DNA from: Rhizomys pruinosus
Taxonomy: Eukaryota > Chordata > Mammalia > Rodentia > Spalacidae
Assembly: GCA_009823505.1 (NCBI GenBank)
Contig: VZQC01001071.1
Coordinates: 128,492-192,491 of the forward strand
Direction of reading: 5' to 3'
DNA length: 64,000 bases
Part shown: piece after piece, positions 32,085 through 43,323 of the stretch
Layout: each line of letters opens with the position of its first letter
Numbering within the stretch: the first letter of the stretch is position 1
The notes under the pieces: generated by a model
What the model was told of the DNA's origin: nothing
Databases searched by the model: none
The model's input: the letters and a program-made list of their open reading frames with translations, nothing else
Program-made: the position numbers and the translations under genes

Positions 32085-32635
32085 TTTTATTGATTTTATT
32101 TCATTAATGCTTTGAAAATTTCATGCAGGTATAAAATATATTTTGATCATACCCACCCTTTTTTGCCTCTCCATCTTCTCTCATACCCTCCTATGCCCCC
32201 CAACTTCATACCCTCTTCTCATTTTATTGTTTCAGAATTTCATACATGCATATATGTATTTTGATCAAACCCATTCCCAACTTCCTTTCTACCACTTTTC
32301 CCTTGTAACTTCATGCGCTTTTTTTTTTTTTAACTTACTGAGTCCTGTATTGCTGCCTGTATGTGTGGGAACATCTAGTAGAGTATGGATTGCCTTACTC
32401 TCTGCACCTCAATTAGTGTTAACCACTGTCTCCTGCAATAACAAGCTTGCCTGATGAGGGGTAAAGGCTGCACTAATCTATGGGTATAAAGGTAAATGTT
32501 TAGAAGACAGTTTGATGCTACACCCATTTAACAAAATAACAGCAGTAGGTTCCCCCCTAGGGAGGGTCTCTGAGCTCCCAAGCCATAGTCGTTGGTCTCT
32601 GGCCTTAAGCAGGTTTTCTTTCTTCACAGACTTTC
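32085..32635 (-). mobile_element. Older L1 3' UTR
   Basis: ATTTCATGCAGGTATAAAATATATTTTGATCA, then C-rich sequence (CCCCCCAACTTCATACCCTC), then CATCTAGTAGAGTATGGATTGCC and TGGCCTTAAGCAGG. This is a minus-strand older (Lx-like) L1 3' UTR, possibly with internal duplication of the first 130 bases. Confidence 0.55.
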
Positions 32636-32639
32636 CTCC

Positions 32640-33645
32640 TCTTTTCTCTATCATTGCTTTGTCAATATTTGACTTGTAGTTTTATACTGGCCTCTTGTTG
32701 CTAAATCCTTTCCAAACATTGTCATGGCAATTTGTATTTTACAGCATGTGAAAGATGTCCGCTGCTAAATTCCACACATCTGAAGCTTGTCTGCAGAAAA
32801 ACAAAGGAAAGATGATCAGCTTTGCCTTCCTGTATTTGGGGGATTGCTTTTTCTATTTTGAACATTCGATTTATTGCATCTAAGCACATATACAAAAGCT
32901 TGCCCCTTATTTATTGCTTGTCATGTTCCTTGTCTCTTGCTTTCATTCAGATGTAGCATAATTCAAAACAAATCTCCAATTTTAATGTTGGAGTAGCTTT
33001 CAAGGAAGGCTGCTACACAGGAAATACGAAGATGGAAAAACTGGGTAAACACTGAGCCTTTCACTTACCGTTCTATTCCTTGATGGATTAATATACAAAT
33101 AAATCCCTGCAGAGGTAAATTTATCAAATTTAATCGCACAAAACAGGCAATGCATTATTCAGCAAAAGGGCAAATCCAGTACTGGTAATCAACAGCCATT
33201 GTTTTTGTGCTCCAAAACATAATATCCATTTTTTTGCATTGCTTAACAAAAAAAATAGCTCTTTTCAATTCATACTCAGTATGTACAACATTTAAAGCAC
33301 GTTCTGCCTGAAGAGAGGCAGGCTGTATTCATTCTCTGCCACCCCCTGCATACAAATGACCAGGTGCAGCTCCTTCCCAGATTGGGGGTGGGGCAAGAAC
33401 TGTGGCTGACTATGACTGGCAGACAGCTGTCAGTGCTATTTTGTGTGTCTTGAGATGGCCCAAACTGGCAGAAACAGCTCAAGATCTTCCCTGGCATGGG
33501 GGTGTGTTTTCTATGTATTGTCAATTGGAGCTGTTCCATAACCGGCAGAGTTAGGGAGGCCCAGTCCTGGTCTCCAACCATTGCATGGATAAAGGAGCTA
33601 TGTACATGGGATTAAATAATAGATCTGTGAGAGGGAAAGCATCTC
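32640..33645. other. Repeat-free block, possible conserved non-coding DNA
   Basis: About 1 kb without recognisable repeats. 32750-33240 mixes AT-rich, homeodomain-like words (TTTAATCGC, ATGCATTA) with moderate complexity and lacks coding potential. I cannot show conservation without an alignment. Confidence 0.3.
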
Positions 33646-33849
33646 TTATATTTCAGGGCATTGTGACATCTCCACAAGGGTCCATATAAGAGCAAGTAGA
33701 AAGGAGAATTTAATGGCAAAAAGAAATATCACAGTGATGCAGGAGAGAAAGAGCCAAACAACAGTGGGTGAGTGAAAATGGAAGAAAGAAATTGCCACCT
33801 GCCAGGAGTGCAGGCAGCACGAGTAAGTTGGAAGAGGCAAGAAAACAGG

Positions 33850-34076
33850 GCAGGAGAAGCTTAATGCATAAGAGTGCTTGCTGAAAAAGCATGAGGACCC
33901 CAGCGCTCGGGTAAAAAGAAAAGAAATTCAGGCTCATACTCATGTGCTTGTATTCAGAGTGTCAGAGTGCTGGAGTGGGGCTGGAGGTGCAGAAACAGGA
34001 GGATAACTGGGGCTTGAACCGAGGTCCTCTGCAAGAGCAGCCAGTACTCTTAGGCACTGAGCCATCCTCCAGTCCC
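33850..34076. mobile_element. SINE fragments (ID-like head, B2 head on minus strand)
   Basis: 33855-33905 resembles a tRNA-like SINE head (GCTTAATGCATAAGAGTGCTTGCTG). 34011-34076 is the reversed B2 head (GAACCGAGGTCCTCTGCAAGAGCAGCC ... GAGCCATCCTCCAGTCCC). Confidence 0.6.
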
Positions 34077-34129
34077 AAAAAGATAGTTTTCTGGATTTTA
34101 CCAGGTCCTTCAGGAGTGGTGGGAAATTT

Positions 34130-35056
34130 CACATCACATGATTTAACCTGGTATGGCCCATTGACTCTTGGCGCAGCGTAGAGCCACAGCGGGGATCATA
34201 AACTTGTCTTGCACTTGCAAGGGGATAGGGTTGCAAGGCCACAGTACATCAATGGCTTCTTAACTCTCTGTTCCAGACAAAGAGACAGAGAAAAGAGAAA
34301 GAAAGGCAGAGATGGGAGCTGATTTTTAAGAGACAGAAAGGCAGCCAGAGGGTCTATGAGCTAACCTTTGATTTATTGAATAAATGGGGGTGCATAATGA
34401 GAACATTGTTAAGTAGCCATGTGAGTGAACAGTAGTCAATCAGTAGGGAGGAAGGGAATGACAAAGCAAACCAAGAATAGATGATTCCCATACAACCAAG
34501 AAATTATACTCTGTTGCCTTAACTTTTCCTAAGGAGCCACAAATAAATGTGTACTCACCCAATAAAGAACAAAGGACACATCTGCCAAAGCGCACTTGGC
34601 CAACCAATGAATTTATTGTGCTTTCTTAGAGAGTACAGGAGTGTGGGTGACCCCAAAGCATCTGCTTCACTTCAGAGCTCCACTCATTGTGGACAATAGC
34701 CTCACCAAACCTGCATCATGGGGTCCCCGTTTTAGTCAACCTTTTCCTTCTTATGCATGCTGGCATCTCCCAAGATCACCTGCAGCCAGGGGAGAACAGG
34801 AGGGAATAACAGCTGGACTCCCAGGTGTGAGTCTTGTTACTCATCAATAGCTTGTATAACATGGGTCCTGAAAGGAAAAGCCCAGAACAAAAAGGTCCTC
34901 TGACTTATAATGTTTCAGGATGAGCTACAGTCTGGCCTGTGTACTTGCCAAGGCACACAGAAACAAGCACTAGGTAAGACCATAAACTCACTTTGCAGCT
35001 GTGAGGGGCAGGGGCTGCAAGACTACAGATTAGTATGCTTGCTTATCATCAACTTG

Positions 35057-35137
<81 letters not shown>

Positions 35138-35300
35138 GGTAAGGTTGAGCTTGCTTTCCACCAAGGCTTTAGGCACAGTAGGCACCTGTCACAGTTCTTT
35201 GTCCTAAGGGAAAGACTACATGAGGGTCATGAGCCAATTGATAGGAGAGAGAGACAAAGGCATCTAGAGAGTCTGTGATCTAACATTTCCCAAAGAACCA
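34130..35300. other. Possible old LTR pair or LTR element, unresolved
   Basis: Two stretches about 780 bases apart look related: 34190-34560 and 34970-35300 share CATAAACT, a TTGCAAG/CTGCAAG run, an AGAGACA-rich tract, a TCTATGAGCTAAC / TCTGTGATCTAAC word and an AGGAGCCA / AGAACCAG word in the same order. This would fit a decayed direct-repeat LTR element. I see no coding sequence. Confidence 0.3.
35057..35134. repeat. (TG)n(AG)n compound microsatellite
   Basis: TG run at about 35057-35090 passes directly into an AG run to about 35134. Confidence 0.95.
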
Positions 35301-35324
35301 GAAACAGTGACGCCAAAAAATACT

Positions 35325-35785
35325 CCCACATGAATGGCCATAACAACATTATTCACAATACTCAAAAGATTGAAATGCCCCAAATGTCTGCCAACTAATG
35401 AATAGATAAACAAATGTGGTATATTCACAGAATTGAATATTACCTCATAATAAAAAGGGAAATGTGCTTATAGGTGCTATAGCATGAAGGAATCTTGAAA
35501 ATAGTATTCTAAATGAAAAAAGCCAAGTACAAAAGGCTACATAAGGTATGAATCAATTTATATGAAATAGCCAAAACCTAAACCGTAGAGACAAAATATG
35601 CACTTGTAGTTACCAGCGGCTGTGGAAAGGGACCATCCATCAATGTGTGGAGATTTTCAGTGTAGGAGGATAAAAATTCTCTGGAACTAAATAGAGATGA
35701 TGATTGTGCAACTTCATGGATGTACTAAATGCCATCGAAATTGGTAAATCTTAAGTTTATGTGGATCTAAATCAATTAGCAATAG
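35325..35785 (+). mobile_element. Ancient L1 (L1M-like) ORF2 end and 3' UTR
   Basis: TGGCCATAACAACATTATTCACAATACTC, CCAACTAATGAATAGATAAACAAATGTGGTATATTC and GGAATCTTGAAAATAGTATTC resemble the C-terminal ORF2 end of very old mammalian L1s, followed by UTR sequence (ACTTGTAGTTACCAGCGGCTG). Heavily mutated, with no open frame. Confidence 0.65.
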
Positions 35786-36229
35786 AAGAGAAATGAATTC
35801 TCTTGATGTCAGGAGATATCTGAGAGCAGAGAAACAACCTTCCTCCAGTTTCTGGGAGTGGACTACAGTGGAAATTTCTATTTTTTTTTTTTTGGAAATT
35901 TCTATTTTAAAAATAGGCCCACATCCTTTGGCTCAAGATTTGAATCCCAGTTGCTCCATATACAAGCAGTTAAAGCTTGGTCAGGTTTCGTTCTCAATGA
36001 AATGGAGATGGCTGCCTTCCAGGATTTTCCCAAGACATAATGAATAAAAAGGTACTAGCACACAGTAAGCCCCTTTAAAGCTCCTAGCACATAGTAGGGC
36101 CTTTAATAGACATAAGTGGCTGTCCCACCCCTAATAGTTCAGTCCTGTCCAGCAGTGCACCACCATTTCTTCAAGCCTAGATGAACCTTCATGACAAACT
36201 CACATTTTGCAAAATGTATGTAAAATGTG
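35786..36229. other. Unique intergenic DNA
   Basis: Contains a T run at 35880-35893 flanked on both sides by GGAAATTTCTATTTT, a short direct repeat. No gene was recognised. Confidence 0.4.
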
Positions 36230-36415
36230 CAGCAGTGTTCTCAATTTTATTAATACATATGAATCGCACATATTAGTGGGGTTCAGTATGATAGTTCCAC
36301 ACATGTGTTTTGGCACAGATCCAATCCAACCACCTTTCTTTCACACACACATAGGCACATGTTAGACACAATTTTTTCTCAAATCTAGTTATTCCCATTC
36401 TCTTTTCAGGTTCAC
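36230..36415 (-). mobile_element. Old L1 fragment
   Basis: TTTTATTAATACATATGAATCGCACATATTAGTGGGG and GTTCCACACATGTGTTTTGGCACAGATCC match the usual reversed 3' UTR of old mammalian L1s. The element seems to resume at 36785 after a SINE. Confidence 0.5.
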
Positions 36416-36780
36416 CTTGTGGATGAATTTATGTGCATGCATGCATATGTTCATGTGTGTGTCAGTACTTGTGCAAATGGGCACAATGTACATGTGGAGA
36501 TCAGAGAACAGCCTCAAGTATCAGTCCTCAGACACATTCCACTTTTTGTTTTGGATTGTGTGTCTCAGTGACCTGGAACTTCACCTTGTCCAGTCTAACT
36601 GGCTCATGAGATCTTGTGGATTTACATTTCTTTACTTCCTATTGTAGCATCATAGGAGCTACAGGTATGTGGTACCACAGCCATCTTTTAACATGGGTTC
36701 AGGAGATCTAAACTCGTGTCCTCAATCTGAACTCATGTTGTGATGCATGCAAGGCAAGTACTTTAGCAAATGAGCCATCT
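36416..36780 (-). mobile_element. Composite B4/RSINE-type SINE
   Basis: Reversed: the right end GGCAAGTACTTTAGCAAATGAGCCATCTTC is the tRNA-like head and the middle (GTGACCTGGAACTTCACC ... AGCTACAGGTATGTGGTACCACAGCC) is B1-like. The left part is a CATGTGGAGATCAGAGAACAGCC segment. Diverged. Confidence 0.45.
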
Positions 36781-36784
36781 TCTT

Positions 36785-36950
36785 AGGCCATTTTTTTACT
36801 TTCCATGTATGACTGAAAACATACAGCATTTGTCTTCTTGTGTCTGGCTTTTTTTCATGTAACACAATTTCCTCCATCTCCATTCATGTTACTGTGATTA
36901 ACATCAGGTGCTCATTCTTTTCTGTGGCTAGATAATATTCTTCTGGTGTA
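36785..36950 (-). mobile_element. Old L1 ORF2 end
   Basis: CTTGTGTCTGGCTTTTTTTCATG, CACAATTTCCTCCATCTCCATTCATGTTACTG and TTCTTTTCTGTGGCTAGATAATATTC are the reversed L1 ORF2 ending (membrane-like words correspond to WMEME-type codons). Decayed. Confidence 0.65.
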
Positions 36951-36951
36951 G

Positions 36952-36952
<1 letters not shown>

Positions 36953-36991
<39 letters not shown>

Positions 36992-37010
36992 GGTGTTGTG
37001 TGTGTGTAAT
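36953..37010. repeat. (TG)n microsatellite
   Basis: TG run at 36953-36988, then a shorter one at about 36996-37007. Confidence 0.9.
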
Positions 37011-37764
37011 TTTTTTTCTTAATCCATTTGCCTATTCATTTCTTTTTTGCCATTGGTTTCCACATGAAGGACTTACATGGTTAGCCACTAACCTTCACAT
37101 ATGGAGAGTAAAAACAGAGCTCAGGGGCTTAACAGAAAGACCACACACGGAGAGGATAGTTTCCAATCATGAAACGGGTTCATGGTAAGAACTCAGCCTC
37201 TATTTAACTTAGAGGATTTTTTCTATAGCTGTCAGTCAGCCCATCAAACATATTGGGCTGACTTTAAATTCTTCATCCCCCAGGCTGAGTTTAGAGTTTT
37301 CAAAAAGAGTGAAAAGAAATTAAAGTGTATCCTCTTAAACCATATGACAAAGCAAATCAATTAAGATCAGTAACATTCACCATTGTTTTGCAAATCTCTG
37401 TTCAGCAATAAATTCATGTATCATCCAAAATATTTGTACTCCAGTGGGCACTCAGGTAGGGTCCTCACTCCCAGCCCTGGTTTACACATGCAGAAGAGAA
37501 TTCTCATGCACTATTTGAGATGCTTCATAGCAGCTGAAAAGTGCCTCATGGTTTAAAGGAAAAGAAAGAATTTTTTTAAATGTAATAGCTTGGGAGGTCA
37601 GACCTCAGTTCTTGGAAGAGCTCCTGTGAAATTTATATTGTGAAAGGTTTCTTTGCCCTTGTCAATTTTCCAGGCTTAATGGGAACAAACAGTATCCCTA
37701 CTAAACTTGAGAAGCATGCTTTTAAAAAGTACAAGGGTTCTAGCTCTTTTGAAAGAAGTAATCC
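37011..37764. other. Mostly unique intergenic DNA
   Basis: The first 60 bases may still be old L1. The rest holds no recognised feature. Confidence 0.4.
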
Positions 37765-37970
37765 TCCACTTGGGGCCATTTTGTCCTCTGGGGAAGTTTG
37801 GGCAACATCTGGAGCTCTTTATAAGTATCACAGTCTAGAAAGAAGAATTGGAGAGTGGGGGGCCAAGAATGCTCCTGCAATGCAGAAGGCAGCTCCTCGC
37901 CTCCCACAGAAGTTTACTGTGGCCCAAGCATCAATAATGGTGAAGTTGTGAAATCTGGACTTATTAGAAC
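37765..37970 (+). mobile_element. MER20-like hAT-Charlie DNA transposon remnant
   Basis: TTTGGGCAACATCTGGAGCTC, AATGCTCCTGCAATGCAGAAGGCAG and CAAGCATCAATAATGGTGAAGTTGTG follow the order of MER20 words (GGCAATGTCTGGAGAC, CCTACAATGCACAGGACAG, TGTCAATAGTGCCGAGGTTGAGAAA). MER20 is a non-autonomous, placental-mammal-age transposon, so it predates all SINEs here. The 103-codon frame covering it (37640-37951) is therefore not a gene. Confidence 0.6.
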
Positions 37971-38020
37971 TCCCCAGATATCTAATCACTCATCTCATTA
38001 CCAACCAGGAGAAAAGCTAT

Positions 38021-38021
<1 letters not shown>

Positions 38022-38080
<59 letters not shown>

Positions 38081-38086
38081 TTGTTT

Positions 38087-38130
<44 letters not shown>
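38022..38130. repeat. (CT)n-(CA)n compound microsatellite
   Basis: CT run at about 38022-38078, a short T-rich bridge, then CA at about 38093-38130. Frames through it (Arg-Glu or Cys-Val repeats) are artefacts. Confidence 0.95.
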
Positions 38131-38132
<2 letters not shown>

Positions 38133-38185
38133 CCCAATGCATATGTGTGTACATGCATAGGGAAGCCTGAATTTGGGTAACAACA

Positions 38186-38417
38186 TTCCATGGCCTGGGA
38201 TCCTAGAATGAATAAAATGGAAATAGTGAGCTGAACACCGTGATTCGTCTCTCTCTGCTTCTTGACTGAGGATGAAGTATGACCTCAAACTCCTGCCACT
38301 ATGCCTTCTCCAACAGATGGACTGTACCCTCAAGCTGTGAGCCAAAATAAATCCTTCTTTAAGTTGCCTTCATCAGGTATTTTGTTGCAGCAATAATAAA
38401 AAGAACTAATATAGAAA
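38186..38417 (+). mobile_element. MaLR LTR, 3' part
   Basis: GAAATAGTGAGCTGAACACCG, CTCTCTCTGCTTCTTGACTG, GATGGACTGTACCCTCAAGCTGTGAGCC, AAAATAAATCC (poly-A signal) and TTGTTGCAGCAATAATAAAAAG ... CTAATA form the 3' half of a MaLR LTR, as in the fuller copy at 40976. Confidence 0.75.
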
Positions 38418-38619
38418 TATATATTTTTCCAATAAGTTTCCAACATATACATTTTTTTCAATAAGAGCCCCCCCCCCCAATTTTCTGTGTTCCAGGGGGC
38501 ACTGCTCTGAGAATTACATCCCTATATACTAAACATTGTAAACTTCTCTTCGTGTTTTATCTTTGGTTTGAGTTGGCTGACCTTACACTCAATGTGAGGT
38601 CAATATATTGGGTTTGATT

Positions 38620-38850
38620 ACAACCTAACACACATCCCAACTGTCTCCAAGTATGTTAACTGAACCATGTGATATGTATGTATTTATTTATTTCCAGGAC
38701 TCATGTGTTGACATCACCAACTGTGGTGCTACTGGAAGGTGATGGGAATTTGAGGAAGTTGGGCCTAGTGGGATAAAGTAGATCATTGGAGGTTCACTCC
38801 TAAAAGCTACAATGGGGTCCTGCAATATTACTTCCAAAGTGCACAAGTCT
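38620..38850 (+). mobile_element. MaLR/MLT1-like LTR 5' fragment
   Basis: GGACTCATGTGTTGACATCACCAAC ... GTGCTACTGGAAGGTGATGGGAATTTGAGGAAGTTGGGCC resembles the 5' half of an old MaLR LTR. Weak resemblance. Confidence 0.4.
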
Positions 38851-38854
38851 AGTT

Positions 38855-39085
38855 TTAAATATTTTATTTATTATGGCTTTTAACTCCATGTGTATGAGTG
38901 TATTGCCTTTATGTGTATAGGTGCATCTGTTTAGGGTTATGCCACAGAGATCAGAAGAGTGTGTTGGATCCCCTGGAACTGGAGTTACAGATGGTTGTTA
39001 GCCACCATGTGTGCACTGTGAATCAAACTCTGGTCCTCTGCCAAAGCAAACAGTGCTCCTAACCACTGAGCCATCTCTTCGGCCC
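38855..39085 (-). mobile_element. B2 SINE
   Basis: Reversed B2: CATGTGTATGAGTGTATTGCC, CCCCTGGAACTGGAGTTACAG, GTTAGCCACCATGTGTG, CTAACCACTGAGCCATCTCTTC. Confidence 0.88.
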
Positions 39086-40497
39086 ACAGTTTTGGTTTAA
39101 TAAGCAGAACCACATAAGAAGATGTAGCAGGTGTCAAAACACAGTGGTGTCTGATTCAAAAAACACTAAACTCCTGGAGTAGTTTAAACCAAGAGTAAAC
39201 CCAATCTGTTCTGAAGTGAAGTGTTCTGATAACTCTTAGAATGCACCTGAACAAAGGGCATACTCTGTTTATTGAACAGCAAACTCAAGCATGTCATGGG
39301 GAAAAATGAGGAATATCATCTCAAAGAATCTTAAACAGGGAGAAAGTTTGCTTTGTCTGTACCCACACACACACACCGCTGACCTAGAAGAGAATACAAA
39401 ACCATAAATACATGTTATTAACCAAAACACATATGTTTTTGTAGCATATATGATGGATAACTCGTTACTTCCAATACATATCCAAGGTCACTGTGGTGAT
39501 GTTTTTCACAACATCCACACATATACATGCAGTATTCTGGGTCAGGGTCAAGGAAGGATCATGAGGGAGAAAGAGGGAACATAGATTAAGATTAAAACCA
39601 TGTGTTTATGTTATCTTGTAAAAGTTGATTACAAGAAGAGCCCAAGACCTAGCAAGATTGTTTACATTGCTTTTCTAGCTAAATTTAAATAAGCTGATTT
39701 TATAGTAGGAAATCAGAGTAAATAGATGGCATTAAATGATCTCAGAACAAACAATGACACTAGCTTCAACATTAAGCAAGTCAGAAGGTATTCGAGGGAA
39801 AGTCATTCCTACAAGAAACATTTTCTAGAGACCTCTAGACTATACTAGCCCCTTCCTGATTGTCCTGCCAGAGACCTCCAGACTACTGTGACAAGTATAC
39901 CTATCACCACTCACTGAAGAACTTCTTTTTGCAACTGATGGAGACGATTACAGAGTTCTACAACTGGTTAAACACAGGAATTAGTGTCTGTGAAATGCTT
40001 AGCTATAAATGACACATCTACAGTAGAATCTGTACACCTAAGGCTCATAGAATATAATGAAATAGGGAGTAGAGAGAATATTAATGTATCTTTCAATTCT
40101 TCTCAGCAAAGCTGCCTCATGCAACAGAGGGCAATGAACACAAAAAGTGTTCATTGGAGCAAAGTGTATAGAATAAAAGGCTGCAGAATATGTCTCACTG
40201 GATAGGACTCCTATTAAACTTCACCAACCCAGAGCTCAGAAACCAACTGTGGAAGAGGGAGTGGAAAGATTGTAAGAGCCAGGGGTAGTACAGGACCATA
40301 AGGAAAAAGAAGCTTCCAAGCTTCTGGGAACTTGCTCATATGAACTTATAGCAATGTTTACAACATGCACAAGAACCATGCAAACCCAAACAGACCAAAA
40401 GACAACAAAGAACTGAAGAAATATGCAGCAGCTTACAACCTTAGCTGAACAACTATTGGTACTTGATCACTGCTTGGTGAGGGACAGTTGATCTCTT
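39086..40497. other. Unique intergenic DNA, repeat-poor
   Basis: About 1.4 kb with only a tiny CA run (39363-39377). One frame of 73 codons has no recognisable family. No RNA gene was seen. Confidence 0.45.
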
Positions 40498-40709
40498 TTT
40501 TGAAATATTTTATTTATTGTTTTTATTTTATATGTATGTGTGAATTGCCTGCATGTATATAAGTGTACCCAATGCCTTCAAAGTTCAGAAGTGGGCATCA
40601 GACCTGTGGAACTGGAATATTAGTGGCTATGTTGGTGCTGGTAATAGAACCTGGATCCTCTGCAAGAGCAGCCAGTGCTCTTAACTGCTGAGACATCTCC
40701 CCAGGCCCA
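40498..40709 (-). mobile_element. B2 SINE
   Basis: Reversed B2 with CCTGTGGAACTGGAATATTAG, TTGGTGCTGGTAATAGAACC and CTCTGCAAGAGCAGCCAGTGC. Confidence 0.85.
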
Positions 40710-40714
40710 AGAGT

Positions 40715-40935
40715 CGATCTTCCTTAAGGGAGTGATGTTAGACAGGCTGATCAGGATCCAGTGGATGAATTCACACTGATGGACATCTGGGAACACAAAC
40801 TCAACTCAATAGGCCTTAACATATATGAAAAAATGGAAGAAATCCACTGGAGGGTGAACTACACATGGTTGCAGATAGTAAAGCAGGTACTAAATATGAT
40901 TAAGATGTATTAAATAAAATGCACAAAATAAATAA
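40715..40935 (+). mobile_element. Old L1 3'-UTR fragment
   Basis: GACAGGCTGATCAGGATCCAGTGGATG ... GAAATCCACTGGAGGG ... ATGATTAAGATGTATTAAATAAAATGCAC parallels the copy at 48855-49160 and ends in an A-rich tail. Confidence 0.55.
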
Positions 40936-40975
40936 CATATGCATACATATAGTGAAACAATATGATATGTTAGAG

Positions 40976-41422
40976 TGTCAAGTTGACAATATATGGAGTT
41001 GTAAAGGTTAATACTGAGCATCAACCTGGCAGGATCTAAGACCACCTCGGAAACAATCCTTTAAGCACACTTGAGAAGGATTATCTAGGTTAGACTAGAA
41101 TCTGGACATGTCTGTGAGCAACTATCTATATTAGGTTCATTGTGGTTGGAAGACCCACCTTAAGTGTGGGCAGCACCACTCCATGGGCTGGAGTACTGGA
41201 CTTAGAAAAAAAAAAAAAGAGAAAGAATAAAGCTGGGTGCTGCCATTCATTGCTCTTCACTTCCTGACTGTGGATACAACGTGATCAAGTGCCTCAAGCT
41301 CTTGCCTCCATAACTTCCCCACCTTGATGGACTGCAGTCTGTGTGAGTCAAAATAAACCTTTCCTCCCTGAAGTTTGCATCTCGACACATCTTTTGTCAC
41401 AGCAATTAGACAAGTAACTAAT
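40976..41422 (+). mobile_element. MaLR LTR
   Basis: Starts TGTCAAGTTGACAAT and ends near AAGTAACTAATAA. It includes AAGACCCACCTTAAGTGTGGGCAGCACC, an A run at 41204-41219, TGGACTGCAGTCTGTGTGAG, and AAAATAAACC as poly-A signal. Non-coding solo LTR. Confidence 0.75.
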
Positions 41423-41675
41423 AAACTGGCATAGTCTTTCTTTTTTAAAAAAGGAAATATTTTCTAGTTCAATATAATGATATATAATTTCAACCAGTTA
41501 TACAAATGCATCAACTAGCATATAAAAAAACAATAATGCCTTTCACACAATTGCCTTAATGTACCCTGTTGCTGAGGAAAAATTATTATTTATAATATTT
41601 CTTCTCTAAGAGAACCATTAAAATTTGTTATTATAAGCATTTGTTAAATTATGAAACATACAAATTACCTTGATT

Positions 41676-42052
41676 TGTATTAGTTACTACTGTTGTTGTG
41701 ACAAAATACCTGACAAAAGCAATTTGAGGATGGAAAGATTTATTTTGGTGCACAGTTCCAGAGCATAATCCATCCATCATGGTTGGGAAGACATAGTGAC
41801 AGGAACATGAGGCAGCTGGTCAGACTGAATCACAGGAAGCAGAGAGAGAGAAATGAATGCTGATGCTCAGGTCATTTTCTGGTTTTATTCAGTCTAGGAC
41901 CCCAACCCATAGAATGCTAACACTCTCATTTAGGGTGGATCTTCCCAGTTCTGTTAAACCAATCTAGAAAATTGCTAACAGACAAATCCAGAGGTTTTAT
42001 TCCATGTTGATTCTAAATTTTATCAGATTATCAATCAAAATTAACCATCACA
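41676..42052 (-). mobile_element. MaLR LTR
   Basis: Left end TGTATTAGTTACTACTGTTGTTGTGACAAAATACC is the reversed LTR 3' end; right end AATTAACCATCACA is the reversed start. Confidence 0.7.
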
Positions 42053-42092
42053 ATCTCCAAATTTTATGGCAGTGATTTTTAATAGTATATTC

Positions 42093-42300
42093 TGAGGCTG
42101 GAGACATGGCTCAGCAGTTAAGGCCATTGGTTGCTTTTGGAGAGGGCCTAGGTTTGTTTCCCAGCATCCACGTGGTAGCTAACAACCATGCATAATCCCA
42201 TTTCTAAGGAAATCCAACGCCTTCTTCTGACCTCTTCAGGCATGGCATTTACATACATGCAGGCAATATACTCATACACATAAAAATAATAAATAAAATA
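42093..42300 (+). mobile_element. B2 SINE
   Basis: GAGGCTGGAGACATGGCTCAGCAGTTAAG, TTTGTTTCCCAGCATCCACGTGG, and the 3' end ATGCAGGCAATATACTCATACACATAAAAAT. Confidence 0.88.
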
Positions 42301-42910
42301 GCTTAGTCCATGTTCTTTCTTTCTCAGGATTCTACACTTTAAGAGGGCTGTGATGAGTTTGCTTGTGTTCAGTGTAAAAATATCTACCCAGTTCAAAAGA
42401 CTTAGGCAGATTTCGAAAAGATATTGTCATATTCCCAGCTGTGAAAAAAGGTGTGTACCTCCTGGTGAGGCCCTACTAGTCTGCAGCATGCTCTCAATAT
42501 GCACCAATCACCCACCCACAATGCATTCTTTATCACCAACAGCTTGCTGTGTGTTCCTACTAGCACTGACAGGCATGGGACTGGACCACCCAATCCTGGG
42601 ATTCTAACTGAGGAAACAAAACTATACATCTAATATAATTGGCACACAATTAAGTGATAAACGTCATGGGACGATGAGTACAGAGGTTGGCAGAGAAAAC
42701 AGAAGGCCATGATGCTTGCTGCTTCATGAAAGACTGGGTGAAAGAGCATGATCGCTGACAGAGGAAAGACAATTCAGTCAAAAGTCAAGATTCAAAATAA
42801 CTATGGTAAATAAAAACAGGAGGGAGGTACCTCAAGAGGGAAATGAATTTGCATATGGTGTAAATTGAGGTTGTATAGGCTAGTGGAGGTAAGGAAGAAT
42901 CACTTGGGAT
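42301..42910. other. Unique intergenic DNA
   Basis: No feature recognised; opposing frames at 42350-42629 look like chance. Confidence 0.4.
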
Positions 42911-42915
42911 CTTAC

Positions 42916-43323
42916 TCTTCTAGTTTGTCTTCCATTGCTGTGATAAAACACTCTGACTGACACCAACTTGGGGAGAGAAGGGTTTATTCAGCTTACATCT
43001 CCTGGGTCACAGTTCATCACTTACAGAGCCCAAGACAGGAACTCAGGGCAGAAACCTGGAGGCAGGAGCTGAAGCACAAGCCATGGAGGAATGCTGTTCA
43101 CTGGCTTGCTCTCCTGGCCCATGCCCAGCCTGACCTCTTATACAGTACACAACAACCTGCCCAGGGTGGCACCACCCATAGTGGGCTGGGTCCTCCCACA
43201 TTGTTCAACAATGAAGGCAATACTCCACAGACGTGGCCACAGGCCAGTCCAATGGAGACAATTCCCCAATTGAGGCTCCCTCAACCCAGGCATGTCAAGT
43301 TGACACTAAAGCTATCCAGCACA
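42916..43323 (-). repeat. 3' LTR of the MaLR element
   Basis: 408 bases, from TCTTCTAGTTTGTC to CTATCCAGCACA on the + strand. It aligns without gaps to 44496-44903. Confidence 0.9.

Noticed and set aside
37640..37951. 103-codon frame beginning MKGFFALVNF
   Set aside because: Its second half overlaps the MER20-like remnant and I see no family resemblance or splice context.
38091..38345. Cys-Val and Arg-Glu repeat frames
   Set aside because: Produced by (CA)n and (CT)n microsatellites; the same applies to frames at 10288, 25585, 36958 and 58163.
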